A stretch of 11,084 nt of DNA from Candidatus Binatia bacterium (GTDB taxonomy: Bacteria; Desulfobacterota_B; Binatia; UBA9968), in assembly GCA_025922795.1 (NCBI GenBank), contig JAICHC010000037.1, positions 1-11,084 of the forward strand, in the 5' to 3' direction. The notes beneath the pieces were generated by a model. That model had not been told where the DNA came from and searched no databases. It was given only the letters and a program-made list of their open reading frames with translations. Shown here piece after piece: positions 7,218-11,084 of the stretch (position 1 is its first letter; every line of letters begins with the position of its first letter). Position numbers and translations under genes: made by a program.

Positions 7218-7226
7218 CCCGCGAGC
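7202..7226 (+). terminator. 9-bp GC-rich hairpin with the stop codon in its loop
   Basis: GCTCGCGGG (7202-7210) pairs perfectly with CCCGCGAGC (7218-7226). The 7-nt loop TAAATGA holds the TGA stop of the binding-protein gene. The stem is strong, but no T-run follows, so Rho-independent termination is doubtful. Protection of the mRNA 3' end or pausing at the stop are alternatives. Confidence 0.45.
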
Positions 7227-7313
7227 GTTCAAAGGTTCAAACGTTCAATGTTCAAGGTGCTCGGAGCGAATCGGTATTCAGTCGTTGAACCTTTGAACGA
7301 TTGAACCTTGAAC
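7226..7313. repeat. Mirrored array of eight GTTCAA/TTGAAC hexamers
   Basis: Four GTTCAA copies start at 7227, 7235, 7243 and 7250. Four inverted copies (TTGAAC) start at 7285, 7293, 7301 and 7308. The spacing is 8, 8, 7 bp in both sets. The 15-mer at 7226-7240 is the exact reverse complement of 7285-7299, and GTTCAAGG (7250-7257) of CCTTGAAC (7306-7313). This fills almost the whole spacer between the binding-protein and VOC genes. It is a repetitive, structure-forming element of unknown role. Confidence 0.75.
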
Positions 7314-7335
7314 CAAGCCGACCGCAGGGGGCCTA

Positions 7336-8169
7336 ATGCTTACTCGCATCCAACACTTTGCCATCGTCAGTGAGAACTTCGTCCGCGAAGCCAGGTTCTA
7401 TGAGTCCGTGTTCGGCATGAAGCGGTCGAAGCCCGGGTCAGAAGAGGAACAGAAAGCGATCCGCACCAATTATGCTGTCAGCATCAGCGACGGCTACGTC
7501 GGTGTTACCGTCATCGGCAGAAAGCCCGGTTACGTGCCCGGATTGCACCACTTCGGCGTGGATGTCGACGACGTCGACCAGGCGATTGCCCGTATCAAGA
7601 AGAATTATCCCGACGTTGCCGTGCTCAATCGGCCGTCCAATCGGCCGTTTGCAACCTACGGCGCGCATGATCCCGAAGGAAACTATTTCGACTTGACCCA
7701 GGAAGGGATGTCGAACCGGAGAGACGTCTACGTAGAACAACAACGCGAGCAGCCGCGCCGTGTTCATCATCTGAAGCTGCGCGTCATGAATGCGCCGACG
7801 ATCGCGGCTTTCTACCGCGACATGCTGGATTTGCGCGAAGCCGACAAAGCTCTGGAAGATCCCAATTTTTATCTCACTGACGGCAAGATGACCTTGATCG
7901 TCGCGCCGTGGAAGATGAGCGACTTCGAAGGCGCAGGCATCGACCGCCCGGGCCTGGAGCACATCGGGTTTAAAGTGGAGAGCGTGGAGGGCGTCCAAAA
8001 GGACTTAGCCGCGTTGCGCGAAAGTAATTCGGAAATGCGCGAGCGCATCGTCGCCGAGCCCAGCGAAGGTGAACGCCGCGCCGCGCTGATCGCCTCCTGC
8101 CGCCACTGCCGGTGGTCGACCTCGAGCCCGGACGGAATTTTTGTCGATATTTTAGAGAAAGAGAATTAA
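7336..8169 (+). CDS. Two-domain VOC family protein (glyoxalase / type I extradiol dioxygenase fold)
   Basis: This 277-residue cytoplasmic protein has two vicinal-oxygen-chelate modules, roughly 1-124 and 140-275, the layout of catechol 2,3-dioxygenase-type enzymes (about 280-310 residues). Each module shows the metal-ligand pattern in order: H7, H72 and D119 in the first, and H145, H209 and D271 in the second. The usual third ligand is glutamate; both modules have aspartate at that place. In classical extradiol enzymes only the C-terminal module binds Fe(II). A CRHC motif (255-258) just before the last strand is unusual. The start at ATG 7336 has AGGGGG at 7326-7331. It follows the binding-protein gene on the same strand. 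Ring cleavage, isomerisation or lyase activity are all possible; the substrate is unknown. Confidence 0.82.
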   Translation: MLTRIQHFAIVSENFVREARFYESVFGMKRSKPGSEEEQKAIRTNYAVSISDGYVGVTVIGRKPGYVPGLHHFGVDVDDVDQAIARIKKNYPDVAVLNRPSNRPFATYGAHDPEGNYFDLTQEGMSNRRDVYVEQQREQPRRVHHLKLRVMNAPTIAAFYRDMLDLREADKALEDPNFYLTDGKMTLIVAPWKMSDFEGAGIDRPGLEHIGFKVESVEGVQKDLAALRESNSEMRERIVAEPSEGERRAALIASCRHCRWSTSSPDGIFVDILEKEN

Positions 8170-8187
8170 GGCGTCGCGTTTAGTGCG

Positions 8188-8224
8188 TTGTGAGGCTAGT
8201 TGCGATGTGGCATCATGACATCAT
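8188..8224 (+). promoter_or_regulatory. Candidate promoter and operator of the MazF-type module
   Basis: TTGTGA (8188-8193) and CATCAT (8211-8216) have a 17-bp spacer and each match four of six consensus bases, giving a predicted start near 8223. Two small overlapping dyads sit across the -10: GATGT (8204-8208) with ACATC (8218-8222), and ATGA-CA-TCAT (8215-8224). Autoregulation by the antitoxin-toxin complex is usual for such modules; the site itself is inferred. Confidence 0.3.
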
Positions 8225-8238
8225 TGTAGGAGTAGAGA

Positions 8239-8436
8239 ATGACTAGTTCGGCAAAAAATATCTTAGAGTCCTTTGACGAACTTCCCGAGGTTGAAAAGCA
8301 GGAAGTCGCACTTGCCATTCTTAGACGAACCCTGCGTTCCGATTCGCTTCCCCTGTCTGATGACGACCTTGTAATCCAAGCCGAGGAGATTTTCCTCGAT
8401 CTCGATAAACGCGAAGCATCGGATGGCAAAAGCTAA
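8239..8436 (+). CDS. Type II antitoxin, small acidic protein (addiction-module component type)
   Basis: This 65-residue acidic protein should neutralise the MazF-like toxin encoded immediately downstream. The N-terminal half (ILESFDELPEVEKQEVALAILRR, 8-30) looks like the helical leader of small addiction-module antitoxins that begin with a leucine/proline-rich segment. The C-terminal part (LSDDDLVIQAEEIFLDLDKREA, 39-60) is highly acidic and probably wraps the toxin. It starts at ATG 8239, with AGGAG at 8228-8232. Its last 14 bp overlap the toxin gene, which supports coupled translation. No AbrB-type MazE DNA-binding fold is evident, so naming it mazE would be too specific. Base composition looks less GC-rich than the catabolic genes around it, consistent with acquisition, though this was judged by eye. 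Confidence 0.75.
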   Translation: MTSSAKNILESFDELPEVEKQEVALAILRRTLRSDSLPLSDDDLVIQAEEIFLDLDKREASDGKS

Positions 8437-8737
8437 CCGGGGAGAAGTCTGGATTGTCGATTTAGGTTTAGCGGCCAAAATTCGGCCTTGTTTGATCCTC
8501 AGCGTTCCCTTTTCAGATCAAGAACGATCTCTCGTAACGGCCGTGGCTCATACGACCAGTGTTCGTGGCGGCCGTTTTAAAGTAGCGGTGCGCCCACTGT
8601 TTCTAAAGATCGGAGTATTTGATGCGCAGAATTTGGTGACCATTCCCGAGGCAAGATTGATCCGGCGTGTCGGTACGCTCCGCACGGAAGACCTGGCGTC
8701 AGTAGAAAACTCCGTGCGGGCATGGCTTGGGCTTTGA
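8423..8737 (+). CDS. Type II toxin, MazF/PemK family endoribonuclease
   Basis: This 104-residue protein belongs to the MazF/PemK family, whose members cut mRNA at short specific sequences and arrest growth unless bound by antitoxin. Family landmarks are RGEVWIVDLG (6-15), IRPCLILS (20-27) with the conserved R21-P22, VTAVAHTTSVRGGRF (38-52) with the threonine/serine group at 44-46, and FDAQNLVTIPEARLIRRVGTL (66-86). Length is normal for the family and no residue is obviously lost, so the toxin is probably active. ATG 8423 lies inside the antitoxin gene, which ends at 8436, giving a 14-bp overlap and no strong ribosome binding site of its own. Its RNA cleavage specificity cannot be predicted from sequence. 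Confidence 0.9.
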   Translation: MAKANRGEVWIVDLGLAAKIRPCLILSVPFSDQERSLVTAVAHTTSVRGGRFKVAVRPLFLKIGVFDAQNLVTIPEARLIRRVGTLRTEDLASVENSVRAWLGL

Positions 8738-8773
8738 CGCTTTGTCGATGAGCAAATTCGAGCCTCACCGTGT

Positions 8774-8814
8774 CGGAACTCTGCGCTGTGATTTAAGCCT
8801 ACCCCGCAGTTCCG
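8774..8814 (+). other. Imperfect hairpin after the MazF-type gene
   Basis: CGGAACT (8774-8780) pairs with AGTTCCG (8808-8814). After a two-base bulge (CT, 8781-8782), GCG (8783-8785) pairs with CGC (8805-8807), with a 19-nt loop. It sits 36 bp past the toxin stop and could close that transcript, but C-rich sequence rather than a T-run follows. Confidence 0.3.
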
Positions 8815-8840
8815 TCCCCCTTGACTCAACTCACCGCGTT

Positions 8841-8878
8841 TCGTCATTCCCGCATGCATTTAGCGGGAATCCAGGCGA
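8841..8878 (-). repeat. 38-bp palindromic interspersed element, copy 1
   Basis: The core is an 8-bp hairpin, ATTCCCGC (8846-8853) and GCGGGAAT (8863-8870), around a 9-nt loop. Read on the minus strand, the 38 bases match those at 11022-11059 at 36 positions; both differences are in the loop. Conservation beyond the stem, including the flanking TCGCCTGG and GACGA, shows that this is a true repeat family and not a chance hairpin. It lies in the 265-bp spacer between the two toxin-antitoxin modules. Confidence 0.8.
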
Positions 8879-8935
8879 GATTTGACTAACTTCTCCAGTT
8901 ACTCCCGACTCCGCCTGTCCAGTTTCTGTCGATTT

Positions 8936-8982
8936 GTGTGTGCTTTATTGTGCTTGACGGCACACACTATTTGTGGTTCTAT
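8936..8982 (+). promoter_or_regulatory. Promoter with 8-bp inverted repeat before the RHH-PIN module
   Basis: GTGTGTGC (8936-8943) and GCACACAC (8960-8967) are perfect inverted repeats, 16 bp apart. TTGACG (8954-8959), a good -35, lies between them and abuts the right arm. With a 17-bp spacer the -10 would be TTCTAT (8977-8982), which is poor. The predicted start then falls next to the AGGAGGT ribosome binding site (8991-8997), so the leader would be very short. Ribbon-helix-helix antitoxins bind such inverted repeats to repress their own genes, so this is the likely operator. Confidence 0.5.
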
Positions 8983-9002
8983 TGACGGGTAGGAGGTGTG
9001 TC

Positions 9003-9275
9003 ATGGCCCGGGTAAACGTGTTCTTAAAGGATGAGCTACTGGACGAAATCAACGAGGAAGCCAAAGAGGAAGGTACCAATCGTAGTGCTCTAATCCAGGC
9101 TGCCTTGGAGAAATATATCGAAAACAAACGGCGCGAGCGGGAAGATGAGGAAAAACGGCAAAGAATGCAGGAGGCTTCCCGCAAAATGGATGCGCTGGCG
9201 AAGAAGCTAGGTAAATGGGACCCGCAGGCGACGATCAGGAAATTTCGCGACAGTAACCTAAAAGGGAATTCGTGA
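9003..9275 (+). CDS. Type II antitoxin with ribbon-helix-helix (CopG/Arc-like) domain
   Basis: This 90-residue protein should bind the PIN toxin downstream and repress the shared promoter. Residues 2-40 (ARVNVFLKDELLDEINEEAKEEGTNRSALIQ and the next helix) show the beta strand, helix, turn and helix of the ribbon-helix-helix fold, with NRSALIQAALEKYI as the second helix. A strongly charged, probably helical linker (about 43-66) follows, and then a tail containing LGKWDPQATIRKFRDS for toxin binding. ATG 9003 is preferred over an in-frame GTG at 8973 because a near-perfect AGGAGGT stands at 8991-8997, five bases before it, and because the extra ten residues resemble no domain. The stop TGA overlaps the toxin GTG by four bases. 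Confidence 0.85.
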   Translation: MARVNVFLKDELLDEINEEAKEEGTNRSALIQAALEKYIENKRREREDEEKRQRMQEASRKMDALAKKLGKWDPQATIRKFRDSNLKGNS

Positions 9276-9721
9276 TCACTGCGCATCACGTCGGTTACGT
9301 GGTGGACGCATCGGTGATCGTTAAGTGGTTTCTTCATCAACAGGAATCCGACCGCGACCGTGCCTTGGCGTTGAGAGCGCTTCATATCTCGGGTAAGTCA
9401 AAGATTTTCATCCCACGATTAACTCTCGTGGAAGTCCTCAACGCGATCCGGTTCAACCCTAACGCCGACGAAGCAACAGGACAAGCGGCTTTAGAAGCAC
9501 TCGAAGACTTGCATCTCGAAACGATACCCGGTGACGCCGATCTCTTGCGCAAAACGAACGCCATCGCATGGGCGTACAAAATGACGATCTACGACGCACT
9601 GTATGTCGGCCTGGCCGAGCAGCTGGGATACCCCCTCATCACCGCCGACGAAAGAATGATAAGACAACTGAAGGATCATAGTATTTTAGTCCCGTTGCGT
9701 GAGTTCGAAATCAAGGGCTGA
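9272..9721 (+). CDS. PIN-domain toxin, VapC-like ribonuclease
   Basis: This 149-residue PIN-domain protein is the likely toxin of the second module. VapC-type enzymes cleave tRNA or rRNA using magnesium held by acidic residues. The expected four are present: D12 in VVDASVIVKW, E54 in TLVEVLNAI, D108 in TIYDALYVGLAEQLG and D126 in LITADERM. The start is GTG 9272, which shares GTGA with the antitoxin stop, and AAGGGAA (9262-9268) precedes it; such overlap favours coupled translation. Length is slightly above the 130-140 residues common for the family. It converges with the dehydrogenase gene, with a 66-bp gap that has no clear terminator. The RNA target is unknown. Confidence 0.9.
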   Translation: MITAHHVGYVVDASVIVKWFLHQQESDRDRALALRALHISGKSKIFIPRLTLVEVLNAIRFNPNADEATGQAALEALEDLHLETIPGDADLLRKTNAIAWAYKMTIYDALYVGLAEQLGYPLITADERMIRQLKDHSILVPLREFEIKG

Positions 9722-9787
9722 AAATAGAGATAATCTCAGACCTTCAATTTTTCTTTTCGCAAGGCTGCTGCAACCGGTGCTCTGCTC

Positions 9788-10897
9788 TTACTTCGACTGA
9801 AACGGTATTCCCGTTTTCTTCGATATATCCAACAAATCATCCACCACGGCGCTAAGCAATGGAATCCCCTCCTTGCTTCTGATTGCCTCGGCTTCGCGCT
9901 CCGGGTCGCCTGGAATAAGTGGGCCGTTGGTGCCGGGGGCGGGTTTGGTGTTGCGGAAAACGTGAATCCAGTCGTCGATTTGTTTTTTGAATTCGTTCTT
10001 GTCGATGAAGCCGTCGATTTGCATAGCGCCGAAAAAGTGGCCGATGCCTCTGCCGACGCTACGAGCAGGGATTTCCTGGCGCAAGGCAAATGGCGGCGCG
10101 AACGGTCCCCAATTGGCGCCACTTAAAACGCAGCAGAGGATATCCACTATGGACGCCAAAGCGTAACCTTTGTGGCCGCCCATTTCTCTTTCGGAGCCGA
10201 GCGGCAGCTGCGCGCCGCCGTCGATCATCTTGCTGGGATCGGTCGTATCGCGGCCTTCCTTGTCGACGATCCAGCCTTTGGGGACCGGCTCGTTCTTGCG
10301 TAAGGCCATTTCGATTTTCCCGTAGGCGACGGCGCTGGTCGCCATGTCGATGACGATGGGCGGTTCTTTGTAGCCGGGAAAGGCGATCGCGATCGGATTG
10401 GTCCCGAGCATTCTTTCCGCGCCCCACAGCGGCGCGACAAGCTTGGTCGTATTCGTCATCGCCCAACCGATGAGATCGCGCTCCAGCGCCTGCAAAGGGT
10501 CGTATCCCGCGATGCCGAAATGGTTTGTGTTGCAAACGCTCACCCAGCCGGAACCATGCTGCTCGGTTTTGGCCATAGCGATCTCGTTGGCTTTGGGCCC
10601 GATGACTAAACCGAGTCCATTGTCGCCGTCGATGGTGGCGACGCTGGCTTTTTCGCGGACGATTTTGATCCTGGGCGTCGGATTAATTCTACCCAGCTCG
10701 AGCATTTCAAAGTAAGTGTGCAGACGGGCGACGCCATGGGAGTCGATCCCGCGCAGATCGCTCCTGATCAACACATCGGCGGCCTGTTCGGCGTCGGCTT
10801 GCGGAACGCCGAAGTGCTTGAATACCTCGGTGGTGAAATCGCGCAAATAGTCGGCGGAAAAGATTTGCGTCGAGTTCTCGCCGGCAATCGAGCTCAT
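9788..10897 (-). CDS. Malate/L-lactate dehydrogenase, Ldh2 family
   Basis: This 369-residue enzyme would oxidise or reduce a 2-hydroxy/2-oxo acid with NAD(P). The Ldh2 family includes malate, (S)-sulfolactate, ureidoglycolate and imine-reducing members. Diagnostic blocks are RSDLRGIDSHGVARLHTY (45-62) with the conserved H54, CNTNHFGIAGY (122-132), LGTNPIAIAFP (164-174), IDMATSAVAYGKIEMA (183-198), GHKGYALASIVDIL (241-254) and GHFFGAMQIDGF (286-297). The start chosen is ATG at 10895-10897, since the protein then has near-family length (about 330-360). An in-frame ATG at 10978 would add 27 residues with no family resemblance. A modest purine-rich stretch lies upstream. It is transcribed opposite to the toxin-antitoxin genes. 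A role in hydroxy-acid catabolism fits its neighbours, but the exact substrate is open. Confidence 0.9.
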   Translation of the reverse strand: MSSIAGENSTQIFSADYLRDFTTEVFKHFGVPQADAEQAADVLIRSDLRGIDSHGVARLHTYFEMLELGRINPTPRIKIVREKASVATIDGDNGLGLVIGPKANEIAMAKTEQHGSGWVSVCNTNHFGIAGYDPLQALERDLIGWAMTNTTKLVAPLWGAERMLGTNPIAIAFPGYKEPPIVIDMATSAVAYGKIEMALRKNEPVPKGWIVDKEGRDTTDPSKMIDGGAQLPLGSEREMGGHKGYALASIVDILCCVLSGANWGPFAPPFALRQEIPARSVGRGIGHFFGAMQIDGFIDKNEFKKQIDDWIHVFRNTKPAPGTNGPLIPGDPEREAEAIRSKEGIPLLSAVVDDLLDISKKTGIPFQSK

Positions 10898-11021
10898 GTT
10901 GCCCAACCTAACTACGGCCGGGCATGCCGTGTCAACGTCGGAAGCATCCAGCGATCTGCGGAGCTTCCCCGGCGCCATAAACGCATCACCGCCGAGTATT
11001 TTAAAAGAGCCGGTCTGAAGT

Positions 11022-11059
11022 TCGCCTGGATTCCCGCTAGAAGCATGCGGGAATGACGA
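11022..11059 (+). repeat. 38-bp palindromic interspersed element, copy 2
   Basis: ATTCCCGC (11030-11037) and GCGGGAAT (11047-11054) form the stem around a 9-nt loop. The element is in opposite orientation to copy 1 at 8841-8878, with 36 of 38 bases identical. It lies about 125 bp upstream of the chosen dehydrogenase start. The remaining sequence to the window end shows no gene. Confidence 0.8.
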
Positions 11060-11084
11060 CTTCAGTACGGCTGTCAGACGGCGC

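Noticed and set aside
7226..7313. CRISPR-like impression from regularly spaced repeats
   Set aside because: Units are 6 bp with 1-2 bp linkers and turn around in the middle; there are no spacers of normal length and no cas genes.
8973..9002. GTG start giving ten more residues to the ribbon-helix-helix antitoxin
   Set aside because: AGGAGGT at 8991-8997 is placed for the ATG at 9003, and the extension overlaps the promoter -10 region.
9730..9757. GAGA-TAA-TCTC plus a T-rich run after the PIN toxin
   Set aside because: The 4-bp stem is separated from the T-rich stretch by about a dozen bases, so it does not form an intrinsic terminator.
10898..10978. N-terminal extension of the Ldh2 protein from an ATG at 10978
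   Set aside because: The 27 extra residues do not look like Ldh2 N-termini; starting at 10897 gives near-usual length and the normal first helix.

Overview
The window looks like a chromosomal segment of an uncultured, moderately GC-rich, Gram-negative soil or sediment type bacterium. The lineage cannot be fixed from this sequence. The mix of a NMT1/THI5-like binding protein, a phthalate-type Rieske oxygenase, a LigB-type extradiol dioxygenase, a two-domain VOC protein and an Ldh2 dehydrogenase resembles gene-rich catabolic genomes of the Desulfobacterota/Binatota/Rokubacteria/Tectomicrobia kind (inference). Most genes are short units separated by 100-260 bp, not one tight operon.

Region 1 (1-1465, +) is the 3' end of an ABC importer operon: the C-terminal part of an inner-membrane permease, then a complete FbpC/PotA-type ATPase. 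Region 2 (1613-3988, -) has an MFS_3-type exporter and, upstream of it on the same strand, a LigB-family ring-cleavage dioxygenase. Region 3 (3989-4746) has a divergent intergenic stretch rich in dyads, then a small stand-alone NFACT-R domain gene. The start codon of this gene lies inside a nested inverted repeat. Region 4 (4747-8169, +) has a Rieske oxygenase alpha subunit, an exported substrate-binding protein and a VOC protein. Their intergenic spacers carry a CGTGNN tandem array, a hairpin around a stop codon, and a mirrored array of eight GTTCAA/TTGAAC hexamers.

Region 5 (8170-9721, +) carries two type II toxin-antitoxin modules back to back: a small acidic antitoxin with a MazF/PemK toxin, then a ribbon-helix-helix antitoxin with a PIN-domain (VapC-like) toxin. 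In both pairs the toxin start overlaps the antitoxin stop. Region 6 (9788-10897, -) is an Ldh2-type malate/L-lactate dehydrogenase convergent with the second toxin. A 38-bp palindromic element occurs twice in opposite orientation (8841-8878 and 11022-11059), bracketing the second toxin-antitoxin module and the dehydrogenase gene.

Together, the Rieske oxygenase, LigB dioxygenase, VOC protein, binding protein and transporters suggest uptake and oxidation of aromatic or other small organic acids, but no ferredoxin, reductase or dedicated permease for the binding protein lies in the window. No integrase, transposase, tRNA, rRNA or CRISPR array was seen. The least explained signals are the leader of the NFACT-R gene and the intergenic repeats.
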